From an uncultured Collinsella sp. (lineage in GTDB: Bacteria; Actinomycetota; Coriobacteriia; Coriobacteriales; Coriobacteriaceae): a DNA stretch of 19,666 nucleotides. A model generated the notes under the pieces. The model had not been told where the DNA came from, ran no database searches, and saw only the letters and a list, made by a program, of their open reading frames with translations. How positions within the stretch are numbered: position 1 is the first letter of the stretch; each line of letters begins with the position of its first letter. Below, one piece after another: positions 1 to 7,394 of this stretch. The position numbers were made by a program, and so were the translations under genes. The stretch is from NCBI GenBank assembly GCA_959026535.1, contig CAUFMB010000039.1, positions 1 to 19,666 on the forward strand, given 5' to 3'.

Positions 1-131
1 GCCCCGGAGACCCTCCCTGCCGTCACATTATTCAACCAGTTTTGCAGGCGTGCGCCGCTGCGCGGCTAGCCCGCGTGCTCCTCGGCGGGGTTGGTCTGAT
101 GGATCTTGTTGAACTTCCGCCTTTGGCTCAT
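1..131. other. Left-edge intergenic segment, no gene recognised
   Basis: No reading frame of convincing length and no tRNA-like fold is visible. The segment is GC-rich and lies beyond the terminator of the metallophosphoesterase gene, so it belongs to whatever lies outside the window. Confidence 0.4.
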
Positions 132-167
132 AAAAAACGGGGGATGCGTTGTGCATCCCCCGTTTTT
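132..167 (-). terminator. Rho-independent terminator of the metallophosphoesterase gene
   Basis: A perfect 15-bp stem (133-147 with 153-167, core cgggggatgc/gcatcccccg) closes a 5-nt loop. The A/T ends of the stem supply U-runs in both directions. It begins 8 bp past the stop codon of the minus-strand gene at 175-642. It could work bidirectionally. Confidence 0.9.
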
Positions 168-174
168 GTTGCGG

Positions 175-642
175 TTACTCCAGGTCAATAAATATGGTGC
201 TCAGGATCTTGCCGTCCTTGACGAGCATTCTGGCCATGGTGGGGCCTCGGGTGCCTCTGGGGTAGCTGGCGCTACCGGGATTGAGGACCAGGCAGCGGCC
301 TACTTGGGCTTCTTTGGTTACGTGGGTGTGACCGTTGATGGCTACGTCTACGGATCCCACCGGAAGGTCTTCGCGGTAGTGGGCTACGGCGAATTTGAGT
401 CCTTCGTAGGTGAAGAGGGCCAGACGGTCTACATCCGGGCCGTAGTCGCGGTAGTAGTCGTTGTTTCCCAGGACCGCTCGCACGGGGGCGATGGTGCATA
501 GATGCTCGTAATCCATCTCTGAGGTGAGGTCTCCGGCGTGGATGATCAGATCTGCGCCCTTGAGCTTGTCCAGAAGCGCGGGCGAAAGATAGCCGTGGGT
601 GTCCGAGATGATGTCGATGCGCTTGGCGCTTGCACTGTTCAT
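175..642 (-). CDS. YfcE/MJ0936-family metallophosphoesterase
   Basis: A 155-residue soluble protein of the small calcineurin-like phosphoesterase family, which hydrolyses phosphodiesters or phosphomonoesters with a dinuclear metal centre. The metal-ligand blocks are all visible: SDTHG (D14, H16), AGD (D38), GNND (59-62), AHY (H88) and GHTH (104-107), followed by the family signature NPGS (121-124). The length is normal (150-180 aa). The block usually read as H-G is H-Y here, but the histidine is kept. The start is ATG at 642, preceded by agaaggg at a suitable distance. The gene appears to be its own unit: it is separated from the response regulator upstream by that gene's terminator and is followed by a strong terminator. 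The physiological substrate cannot be predicted. Family members include a broad phosphodiesterase (E. coli YfcE), but no partner gene here narrows the role. Confidence 0.93.
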   Translation of the reverse strand: MNSASAKRIDIISDTHGYLSPALLDKLKGADLIIHAGDLTSEMDYEHLCTIAPVRAVLGNNDYYRDYGPDVDRLALFTYEGLKFAVAHYREDLPVGSVDVAINGHTHVTKEAQVGRCLVLNPGSASYPRGTRGPTMARMLVKDGKILSTIFIDLE

Positions 643-678
643 GGGATCCCTTCTTCAAAACCGATTCGACGTATATAC

Positions 679-726
679 AAAAAGCCCCACGGCTCCGCAG
701 ACAATTGGTCTACAGGGCTGCGGGGC
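679..726 (-). terminator. Terminator after the first LytTR operon
   Basis: On the minus strand, gccccgcag pairs with the distal segment ending ccgtggggc, with one G-U pair and a mismatch, and is followed directly by UUUUU (complement of 679-683). It lies 8 bp beyond the response regulator stop, so it ends the glycosyltransferase-kinase-regulator operon. Confidence 0.75.
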
Positions 727-733
727 CAGTGTG

Positions 734-1450
734 CTAGAGGCTCAGGGCCTTCTTGAGCGGCACAACGCGGCGGCGCGAGACCGGCACGCGTTCGTCGACG
801 CCCGTAATGCCCAGCTGGATAGCGCCCGAGGGCACCGTCTCGACATCCGTGACGCACGCCAAGTTGACGATATAGCGGCGATGAACGCGAAAGAAGCCAA
901 AGTCGCAAAGCTTGGCCTCGAACTGCGCCAACGAAGTCGTCGATAGAAAACGATCATCGACGGTATAGATACAGGAGTAATCGTCCTTGGCCATGATGAA
1001 GCGAATGTCATCCACGGGGATGAGGACCTTACGGCCGCCCTTTTCCACCGGAATGCGCTCGATGGTGGCTTTGCTGTCCGTGACGGGCTTGGCGTGCTGC
1101 ATGACCTTCTCGATCGCGCGATCCAGGCGTGCCTCCTCAACCGGCTTCATTAGGTAATCGACGGCATCTACGTCGAACGCCTCGACGGCATGATCGCTAT
1201 ACGCGGTCACAAACACAATCGCCGGCGGATTCTTAAGCTTATGCAGCGCCTCGGCAAGCTGCAGACCAGAAGCGCCGGGCATCGAGATATCGAGAAAGAC
1301 GACATCGACGCGGCTTTCCATCAGCATCTCAATGGCGGAGCGGACGCTCGACGCCTCAGTGATCGTGCCGATCTTGCCCGTCTGCTCGAGCAAGAAGCGA
1401 AGTTCCGAACGGGCCGGGGCCTCATCATCCACAATCATCGCACGCAGCAT
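734..1450 (-). CDS. LytTR-family response regulator (first system)
   Basis: A 238-residue two-domain DNA-binding response regulator. Receiver domain residues 1-120 show the acidic pair DDE (8-10), phospho-acceptor D54 in FLDISMPG, T82 and K102 (MKP). The C-terminal LytTR domain (about 133-235) contains FFRVHRRYIVNL and ends PVSRRRVVPLKKAL. Family members bind direct repeats upstream of envelope, virulence or transport genes. I chose ATG at 1450 because gaaagg precedes it; a TTG at 1474 would add eight residues with no better ribosome site. It lies 72 bp after the kinase gene and is certainly its partner. A modest inverted repeat (tgggc 1482-1486 with gccca 1506-1510) in that gap could alter the kinase/regulator ratio. 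All catalytic residues are intact, so it should be active. Target genes are unknown. Confidence 0.93.
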   Translation of the reverse strand: MLRAMIVDDEAPARSELRFLLEQTGKIGTITEASSVRSAIEMLMESRVDVVFLDISMPGASGLQLAEALHKLKNPPAIVFVTAYSDHAVEAFDVDAVDYLMKPVEEARLDRAIEKVMQHAKPVTDSKATIERIPVEKGGRKVLIPVDDIRFIMAKDDYSCIYTVDDRFLSTTSLAQFEAKLCDFGFFRVHRRYIVNLACVTDVETVPSGAIQLGITGVDERVPVSRRRVVPLKKALSL

Positions 1451-1522
1451 AGGGATTAAACCTTTCGTCAACAAACTACGCTGGGCATCCGCCGCTTGGC
1501 GTTGAGCCCATAGCCTTTTATT

Positions 1523-2866
1523 TTACTCTTGAATGTCAAAGATGCTCTCTGACAAATCAAGATGCAGGAGCACTTTGGTGCCCTTGCCCGGCGCCGATTC
1601 GACGCGCGTATAAGAGTGCGGTCCATAAAAGCGATGGATGCGCTCAGAAATATTGTGCATGGCCACGCCGGCGCCGCCGCCTTGCGGGGAACTGGCATCG
1701 GGGCGGGCGGAGCGCTCATCAAACAGCCTGGCGGCGGTGCCCTCGTCCATGCCCACGCCGTTGTCGGCCACGGCAATCAGGATTGCGTCGTCACCGTCTT
1801 GATAGACGGTCACATCGATCTGTAGGGCATCGCCATCGCCCATGCCATGCCGCACGGCGTTCTCGACAATGGGCTGGATTACAAAGGCCGGGACCAACGT
1901 GTCCTCGACATCCTCGGAGACATCGAAGGTCGCCAGTACGCGATCCTCGCCAAAGCGCGCCTTCTCAAACGTCAGGTAGCGCTTGGTCTGGGCAACCTCG
2001 CGCGAGACCGGGATAAGCGACCCCGAGTTGTCGAGCGTGGCGCGATAGAACGAGGAGAACTCGCGCAGCAGCTCGCGGGCGCGCAGCGGGTCGGTACGCG
2101 TAAACGACGCGATGGTGTTGAGCGTGTTAAACAGAAAGTGCGGATTGATCTGCGCTTGCAGGGCACGAACCTCGGCACGGGCCGTGAGCTCCTTTTGCAC
2201 CTCGAGCTCGTGGATGGCGAGCTGCGTGGACAGGATCTCGGCAAAGCCCGAGGCGAGCGCATACTGGGTACGGTCGACGGCGCGCGGGGTCTTGTAGTAG
2301 AACTTGAGCGTGCCGACGGTGCGGTCGCCCACCTTGATGGGCGCGATGATGCCGGCGGGAACATGGTTGTGCGAGCCATCCGAACCCACCACGTCCACCA
2401 CGCGGTTGAACGACTGCACGATGCCGTGCTCAATGACGTAGCGCGTGGCAAGCGTGTGGATGGGCGAATCGGGCAGCAGCTTTTCCTCGAACTCGCCCGC
2501 GCAGGCCAGCACGTTGCTCTCATCGGTGATGGCAACGGTCATGGCACGTGTCTCGGGCAGGATGCGCCGGCACACCAAAAGCGCCGATTCCTGCGTCAGG
2601 CCGCCCTTAATGTCCTCGAGCATGGCCGAGGCAACCGAGAGCGTCTCCTCGGTGTACTGGGAGCGCACCGAATCGGGATTGAGCGTCAAATAGATAAAGA
2701 TGCACAGGAAGATGCACAGCAGCGCACAGGCGATCACCGTGGCAATCGGCTCAATGCCAGTCGCCAGGGCAAAGATAAAGTACACCAACACGCAAACGGC
2801 GCAGACAACGGCGATGATGCGAAAGATTGAAATTGAATTATCGCGCTGGGCGCGGCGGTCGATCAT
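1523..2866 (-). CDS. LytS/YehU-type sensor histidine kinase (first system)
   Basis: A 447-residue membrane sensor kinase. Two transmembrane helices at about 15-35 and 41-61 leave almost no extracellular loop. A GAF-like region follows (about 95-215), then a coiled segment, the His_kinase block QINPHFLFN with phospho-acceptor H243, and an HATPase_c domain with N box QPIVENAVRHG (331-341), G1 ADNGVGM (367-373) and a G2-like GGAGVAMHN. The short N-terminus lacks the multi-helix 5TM-LYT module of LytS, so the signal may be read in the membrane or by the GAF domain. The start ATG at 2866 overlaps the glycosyltransferase stop (ATGA) and has ggaggggg just upstream, so the two are translationally coupled. 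It phosphorylates the regulator encoded just downstream. It is clearly homologous to the kinase at 7395-8786. Confidence 0.93.
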   Translation of the reverse strand: MIDRRAQRDNSISIFRIIAVVCAVCVLVYFIFALATGIEPIATVIACALLCIFLCIFIYLTLNPDSVRSQYTEETLSVASAMLEDIKGGLTQESALLVCRRILPETRAMTVAITDESNVLACAGEFEEKLLPDSPIHTLATRYVIEHGIVQSFNRVVDVVGSDGSHNHVPAGIIAPIKVGDRTVGTLKFYYKTPRAVDRTQYALASGFAEILSTQLAIHELEVQKELTARAEVRALQAQINPHFLFNTLNTIASFTRTDPLRARELLREFSSFYRATLDNSGSLIPVSREVAQTKRYLTFEKARFGEDRVLATFDVSEDVEDTLVPAFVIQPIVENAVRHGMGDGDALQIDVTVYQDGDDAILIAVADNGVGMDEGTAARLFDERSARPDASSPQGGGAGVAMHNISERIHRFYGPHSYTRVESAPGKGTKVLLHLDLSESIFDIQE

Positions 2867-4050
2867 TCAGCCCCCTCCAGGATGCTAATCAGTTGTGCGT
2901 CGCGCCAAAGTTCGTCCATGATCTTGGGCCAGAAACTCTGAAAACGCAGGTAGCTTGCGGCGTTTTGGCGGGCATAGGTCTTGGCCTCGTCAATACCATG
3001 ACGCCAGATGCGCAGATACCCCTCGTGCTCGCGGGTAAACATGCTGCGGACCATGGCAGTCTTGCGCACGCGGTCGTCGAGCTCGCGCGAGATCCACGGA
3101 CCCGGATAGGGCATGAGTGATGCGGCCGTAACCGGAATGAGCTCCTTTTGGTGCGCAGCGAACGTCAGCTTGGCCCGCTCGTAGTACCAACGATACACGT
3201 CCTGCATAAAGCGCGGCGAGCGCTTCTCGGACTCGGGCGGCAGGTGGCGCACGGTCCACTCGTTATCGAACCACACGTCGTAGCCAAACATGCGCATGTT
3301 AAAGAGGTAGTCCAGATCCTCGCCGCGGGTGATAAACGGGTCGAAGGCCACGCGCGTAAAGGCGCGGGCGTGCAGGGCCATCAGGCCGCCGCACACGTAA
3401 TTGGAGCGCGAGATGCGGGTGCCCGAGAGCGCCTTTTTCATCCAGCGATTGAACTCGATACGCTTGGTCCACCAGCGATGGCAAATGCCCACTTTGTCCG
3501 TGGGAGCCAGCGGCGACCCGTCGCGATCGTAAAAGTATCCGCTCTTGACTAAAATCGGCAGGCCCTGACGCGTCTGTTGGCCCAGTGCATAGGTCGCACA
3601 CTTCATAAAGTCGGCATCGATGACGGTCTCGTCGTCATCCAAAAACACAACCGCGTCGTGCCCCAGCACCGCCGCACAGGCAAGACCCATGTTGCGGATG
3701 GCGCCGTAGCCGCGCAGGCTCACGCACTCGCCCGAGCCTTTGGGCGCGATCTGCGCCACGCGGTCGGCAACACGCGAAGCCTGAGTATTGGTAACGATGG
3801 TGACCTTAAGCGTGGGATGCGCATTAACGATTTCGTGCACGCGATGGGATACGTCGGCCGTGGCAGAAACCGGACAGACCACCAAGAGAATGATGCGCGG
3901 AATGTCGCGCACCTGTTCGAGCGAAGTCAGGCAGCGATCGAGTTCCGGGTTGGCGGCATTGAGCGACGTCGAGTGATCGTAGGTGCCAGGAGCGTTTGCT
4001 TGGGTATCATCGCCCGCCCAATATGTTGGGATCACAACCGTGGCGTTCAT
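2863..4050 (-). CDS. GT-A fold family 2-like glycosyltransferase
   Basis: A 395-residue protein with a GT2-like architecture. It opens with MNATVVIPTYW and carries RGYGAIRNMGL (113-123) in the nucleotide-binding region, a metal-binding VFLDDDE (DDDE at 138-141), an acceptor-side CGGLMALHA (220-228), the catalytic-acid-like RGEDLDY (GED 243-245) and HLPP (269-272). No transmembrane segment is obvious, so it probably works at the cytoplasmic face. Donor sugar and acceptor are not predictable. The start at 4050 is favoured by aaggaggg about 7 nt upstream; an in-frame extension to 4095 would run into the hairpin at 4073-4108. It is the first gene of the operon with the LytS/LytTR pair and overlaps the kinase by 4 bp. 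That placement suggests a cell-surface glycan or polyprenyl-linked sugar role tied to envelope sensing. This is inference. Confidence 0.85.
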   Translation of the reverse strand: MNATVVIPTYWAGDDTQANAPGTYDHSTSLNAANPELDRCLTSLEQVRDIPRIILLVVCPVSATADVSHRVHEIVNAHPTLKVTIVTNTQASRVADRVAQIAPKGSGECVSLRGYGAIRNMGLACAAVLGHDAVVFLDDDETVIDADFMKCATYALGQQTRQGLPILVKSGYFYDRDGSPLAPTDKVGICHRWWTKRIEFNRWMKKALSGTRISRSNYVCGGLMALHARAFTRVAFDPFITRGEDLDYLFNMRMFGYDVWFDNEWTVRHLPPESEKRSPRFMQDVYRWYYERAKLTFAAHQKELIPVTAASLMPYPGPWISRELDDRVRKTAMVRSMFTREHEGYLRIWRHGIDEAKTYARQNAASYLRFQSFWPKIMDELWRDAQLISILEGAE

Positions 4051-4072
4051 ACCTTTACCCTCCTTGCAACAC

Positions 4073-4108
4073 AAAAACGGGGCGCCGCCAAACACAGGCG
4101 ACGCCCCG
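4073..4108 (-). terminator. Terminator-like hairpin in the glycosyltransferase operon leader
   Basis: cggggcgccgcc (4078-4089) pairs with ggcgacgccccg (4097-4108) with one mismatch and a 7-nt loop; on the minus strand it is followed by UUUUUGU. It is a good intrinsic terminator by shape. It ends only about 22 nt before the glycosyltransferase ATG and 9 nt before its Shine-Dalgarno, leaving no room for a promoter between them. It is therefore either the terminator of the MFS gene with leaky read-through or an attenuator. Confidence 0.8.
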
Positions 4109-4124
4109 CGACCTAGCTGGTTCC

Positions 4125-4130
4125 ATCATA
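4125..4130 (-). promoter_or_regulatory. Candidate -10 element for the glycosyltransferase operon
   Basis: TATGAT on the minus strand (five of six to TATAAT) lies 17 bp upstream of the hairpin. No good -35 hexamer is found at 16-18 bp (the best is cgaaca). If it is real, the hairpin lies in the 5' leader. Confidence 0.3.
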
Positions 4131-4232
4131 CCCACTTGGGCTAAACATTGTTCGGAAGTCAGAATGATTTATGCGGCTACTTCCAAAAGAGTACTGCAGA
4201 TAGGCACAATTGCTGTACTGAGCCCGGTTGCC

Positions 4233-5483
4233 TTACGCCGCCGCCTGAGCCATGCGGGACAGACGGACCAGCAGCACAAAGCCAACAACCAGCAGAACAC
4301 CAATAGAAAGGACGCCCAGCGACGGGTTGCCGGTCAGCGAGGTGACAACCGACACCAGGAAGGTGCCCATAACGCTTGCGTAACGGCCAAAGATATCGAA
4401 GAAGCCGTAGTACTCGTTGGACTTTTCCTTGGGGATGATGCGGCCAAAATAGCTGCGGCTGAGCGCCTGCACGCCACCCTGGAACAAGCCGACCAAAATA
4501 GCGAGCACCCAAAACTCAAAGGCGGTCTTTAAGAAAAACGCGGCAAAGAGCACGATGCCCATATAGGCGGCGACGGCCACCAAGATCATGTTGAGTGTGC
4601 CCACGCGACCGGCGAGCTTGCCGTAGATGATGGCGGACGGGAAGGCCACAAACTGCGTAACGAGCAGCGCCAGCACCAGTTGGGTCGAGTCGATGCCCAG
4701 AGCCGATCCGTAGCTGGTTGCCATGGAAATGACCGTGTGCACACCGTCGATGTAAAAGAAGAACGCGATCATGTAGACCAGCACGGTCTTGTTGTGGGCG
4801 ATCTCGCGCATGGTGTGTCCGACCTCGGAGAACACGCCGCCCACGATGTGGCCGATGGTGTCCTGGGAACCGCGCTCGCGACCGTACTTTTGCTTATAGG
4901 TGCGAATGAGCGGCAGGGTAAAGATGAGCCACCAGGCACCGGTGATGACAAACGACAGACGCGTTGCCAGCATGGTGGGGACGCCAAGAGCGGGGCCACC
5001 CATGATAAGCGCCAGGCAGATGATGAACGGCACGGTGGAACCGATGTAGCCCCAGGCATAGCCCGAGCTGGACACGGCGTCCATGCGCTCGTCGGTGGTA
5101 ATGTCGGGCAGCATGGCGTCGTAGAACGTCATAGAAGAGTTAAGGCCGATGGTGCACAGCACGTACACGGTCAAAAATGCCATGGCGGACATTGGGATAG
5201 CCTGCGCCAGGCAAAGAACCAGGCCCGTGAGGAAGAAGCCCAAGAAGAACTTGATCTTGTTGCCGGCGTAATCGGCAAGCGCGCCCAGAATGGGCATGAG
5301 CATGGCAATGACCAGCGAGGCGATCGTCTGCGCGTTGCCCCAGGCGACCACCAGGTCTGCCGAGGAAGCACCGGTATTGATGGCGTTAAAGTAGATGGGC
5401 ACCACCGAGGTATTGAGCAGCACGAGGGCCGAGTTGCCCACATCGTACATAACCCAGTTACGCTCGAGCTTGGTGTATTTCAT
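4233..5483 (-). CDS. MFS transporter, Atg22/UMF1-like family
   Basis: A 416-residue multi-pass membrane protein with about 12 hydrophobic helices. Family-typical segments are YDVGNSA (13-19), the loop-2/3 motif LADYAGNK, FYDAMLPDIT, and near the C-terminus SRSYFGRIIPKEK followed by NEYYGFFDIFGRYASVMG. These match the UMF1/Atg22-type branch of the major facilitator superfamily, whose bacterial members are mostly uncharacterised exporters; yeast Atg22 exports amino acids from the vacuole. I selected ATG at 5483 (MKYTKLERNW) because it starts the conserved region and has gaagggg upstream. An in-frame ATG at 5576 would add a hydrophilic tail that is not family-like. The gene lies about 100 bp after the phospholipase-like gene in the same direction, possibly co-transcribed. 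The hairpin at 4073-4108 is its likely terminator. The substrate is unknown. Confidence 0.87.
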   Translation of the reverse strand: MKYTKLERNWVMYDVGNSALVLLNTSVVPIYFNAINTGASSADLVVAWGNAQTIASLVIAMLMPILGALADYAGNKIKFFLGFFLTGLVLCLAQAIPMSAMAFLTVYVLCTIGLNSSMTFYDAMLPDITTDERMDAVSSSGYAWGYIGSTVPFIICLALIMGGPALGVPTMLATRLSFVITGAWWLIFTLPLIRTYKQKYGRERGSQDTIGHIVGGVFSEVGHTMREIAHNKTVLVYMIAFFFYIDGVHTVISMATSYGSALGIDSTQLVLALLVTQFVAFPSAIIYGKLAGRVGTLNMILVAVAAYMGIVLFAAFFLKTAFEFWVLAILVGLFQGGVQALSRSYFGRIIPKEKSNEYYGFFDIFGRYASVMGTFLVSVVTSLTGNPSLGVLSIGVLLVVGFVLLVRLSRMAQAAA

Positions 5484-5585
5484 GGACAGGGCCCCTTCGT
5501 ATTTCGCCCGATATGCAGTTAGTTCATCGTACCCCAATTGTCCAGAGGCGCCGGTAAGGATTCGGCAAAGGGGCACGCACGAGCC

Positions 5586-6530
5586 CTACTCCTCGCGGTC
5601 GAACTCTTCGTCGGCGCCGAGCACGCGACCGCTGTAATTGACGTGGTTGGTCACGGCTTCCATATCGCCGGTCTCGATAAAGCGGGCGACGGTGAGCTCG
5701 TAATCGAGCAGTGCGCGGTCAAAGACCTCGGGGAAGCTCTCAGTCGAGACTTCATCGGTAAAGGGGCTCTTCCATGCCAAGTGGCCCAGGTTGCCGGTAC
5801 GCTCGGGCAGCTCGGTCGTCACGCGGTGCGCAAGGCCGTCGAGCAGCGAATAATCGTGCACCAAGCCCTCGAGCAGGGCAATCGCGCGCGTCTTGGCCGA
5901 ACCGGCCGGCTCGATAGTGCGGTAGAGCAGCTGCATGTCCGAGACGGCGCCGGCGTACTCCCCCGCCGGGATGTCGATACCGTACACGCGTCCGGCGACG
6001 TAGCTCATCAGCACGCCGGCAACGCGATTGATGCGGTCGGTGGTGACGATCTCGCCCGCCGGCGGATAATCCTCGACCGTAGCCCCATCGCGCTTGAGCT
6101 GCAGCATCAGCACGTCCAAGTCGCTTTCGAGCACGGCATGAACTTGACTGCCCGAAGCCTCGAGCTCGGGATCGGACTCGACAATGCCAAACTGCTGCTC
6201 GTAGACAAAGGGATGGGCATTACGATCGAGCACATAGTGCGACAGCAGGCCCAGCGCAAAGGCGCGACCCAGATTGGCATCGCGCGGCTGCAGGTGCGAC
6301 ACGCCGTCGCGCAGGCACGAGAACTGGCGCGACATGCGCGAGCGGTGCATGACCTGAGCAAGCGACATGCAGTCGGAAATGCGCGGCGTGAGCATGTGGA
6401 AGAAGAACGGGTCGGGACCTTGGTTTCCCAGGATAAAGGCGATGCGCTCCTCGTCGGACGTGATAACGCCCCGCGGAAGACGGTCGATGCTTTCCTCGCC
6501 AAACAGATGATGCGTAATGAGCGCGGGCAT
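5586..6530 (-). CDS. Zinc-dependent phospholipase C family protein (cytoplasmic)
   Basis: A 314-residue protein of the Zn_dep_PLPC superfamily. It begins MPALITHH, has GNQGPDPFFF (35-44), the core metal motif SHYVLDRNAHPFVY (H98, D102, H106) and a further QVHAVLESDLD with H131 and E135. These histidines and acids correspond to the metal ligands of bacterial phospholipase C/nuclease P1-like folds. Unlike the secreted alpha-toxin type it lacks a signal peptide, so it is probably intracellular. Many anaerobes carry such cytoplasmic homologues with no known substrate. The start at 6530 has an aaagga site about 7 nt upstream. The C-terminus is acidic (DEEFDREE). It follows the second response regulator gene by about 90 bp, with a candidate promoter of its own. 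The MFS gene downstream may share its transcript. Phospholipase activity is unproven. Confidence 0.85.
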   Translation of the reverse strand: MPALITHHLFGEESIDRLPRGVITSDEERIAFILGNQGPDPFFFHMLTPRISDCMSLAQVMHRSRMSRQFSCLRDGVSHLQPRDANLGRAFALGLLSHYVLDRNAHPFVYEQQFGIVESDPELEASGSQVHAVLESDLDVLMLQLKRDGATVEDYPPAGEIVTTDRINRVAGVLMSYVAGRVYGIDIPAGEYAGAVSDMQLLYRTIEPAGSAKTRAIALLEGLVHDYSLLDGLAHRVTTELPERTGNLGHLAWKSPFTDEVSTESFPEVFDRALLDYELTVARFIETGDMEAVTNHVNYSGRVLGADEEFDREE

Positions 6531-6562
6531 AATAATCCTTTCGATTTCATTCGATGCAATCC

Positions 6563-6589
6563 ATTATGCCCACCGCACAGTCATGCCAA
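6563..6589 (-). promoter_or_regulatory. Candidate promoter of the phospholipase-like gene
   Basis: On the minus strand, TTGGCA (6584-6589) and CATAAT (6563-6568) each match the sigma-70 hexamers at five of six positions, with a short 15-bp spacer. Transcription would start about 25 nt before the gene's ATG at 6530. Confidence 0.4.
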
Positions 6590-6621
6590 ACCTGTAACGG
6601 CAAACGATGGCACACCGACCC

Positions 6622-7356
6622 TTACGCAAGCCCCAAGTGCGATTTGACCTCGGCAGCGCGACGGCGGGACACGGGCACCATCGAGGTTACGCGATCGAGC
6701 CTGAGCTCCATCAGGCCCGTGGAGCCGATCTCGACATTATGTACGTCTTCCAAATTAACCAGATAGCTGCGGTGAACGCGGATAAAGCCCTCGGAGGCCA
6801 GGCGACGCTCGAGCGAGGAAATCGACTCATTGATCAGGTACGTCCCCTCGGCGCAGACGGCGTTGCAAAAATCGGCGCGCGCCTCAAAGTAGCAGACATC
6901 CGCCACGGGAATGAACACCTTTTTGCCCCCGCGATCCACCGTCAGGCGCAAAGGCTGGCGCGGAGCATGGACGACGCGGCGAGCCCCCAGGGCAGTCTCG
7001 ATCTTGTCGAGCGCCTTTGACAGGCGGGCATCCTCGACCGGTTTGACGATGTAATCGACAGCATCGAGGTTATAGGCATCGGCCGCATACTCGGCAAATG
7101 CCGTCACAAACACCACAACCGGCGGCGTCTTTAGGTTCTGCAGCGTCTCGGCAAGCTCAATTCCCGAGCGACCGGGCATGGTAATGTCTAAAAACAGCAC
7201 GTCGGGCTTGTTCGACAGAATCGACTCCACGGCTTCGGTGACATTGCCCGCCTCGGCAATCTGACCCACACGCGTATCCTTTTCCAACAGATAGCGTAGC
7301 TCAGCCCTAATTGGAGGCTCGTCATCAACCACCAGTATGTTCCAGCCTTCGGACAT
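6622..7356 (-). CDS. LytTR-family response regulator (second system)
   Basis: A 244-residue regulator with the same plan as the one at 734-1450. The receiver domain has DDE (11-13), phospho-acceptor D57 in FLDITMPG, T85 and K105 (VKP). The LytTR DNA-binding domain at about 138-242 contains GFIRVHRSYLVNLEDV and a PVSRRRAAEVKSHLG end. Both proteins share ELRYLLE/ELRFLLE, the ALDKIE/AIEKVM linker style and the PVSRRR tail, so they are paralogues. The start ATG at 7356 is preceded by gagggg. The kinase gene lies 38 bp upstream in the same direction, so they form a pair. All phospho-relay residues are intact. No strong terminator is visible before the phospholipase-like gene, so read-through into it is possible. 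Targets are unknown. Confidence 0.93.
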   Translation of the reverse strand: MSEGWNILVVDDEPPIRAELRYLLEKDTRVGQIAEAGNVTEAVESILSNKPDVLFLDITMPGRSGIELAETLQNLKTPPVVVFVTAFAEYAADAYNLDAVDYIVKPVEDARLSKALDKIETALGARRVVHAPRQPLRLTVDRGGKKVFIPVADVCYFEARADFCNAVCAEGTYLINESISSLERRLASEGFIRVHRSYLVNLEDVHNVEIGSTGLMELRLDRVTSMVPVSRRRAAEVKSHLGLA

Positions 7357-7394
7357 ATGCGCTTCCCCTCTTTTTCTCTCGATCCAACCGCGTG

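Noticed and set aside
106..501. Plus-strand frame opposite the metallophosphoesterase
   Set aside because: It crosses the terminator hairpin and mirrors a well-conserved minus-strand enzyme.
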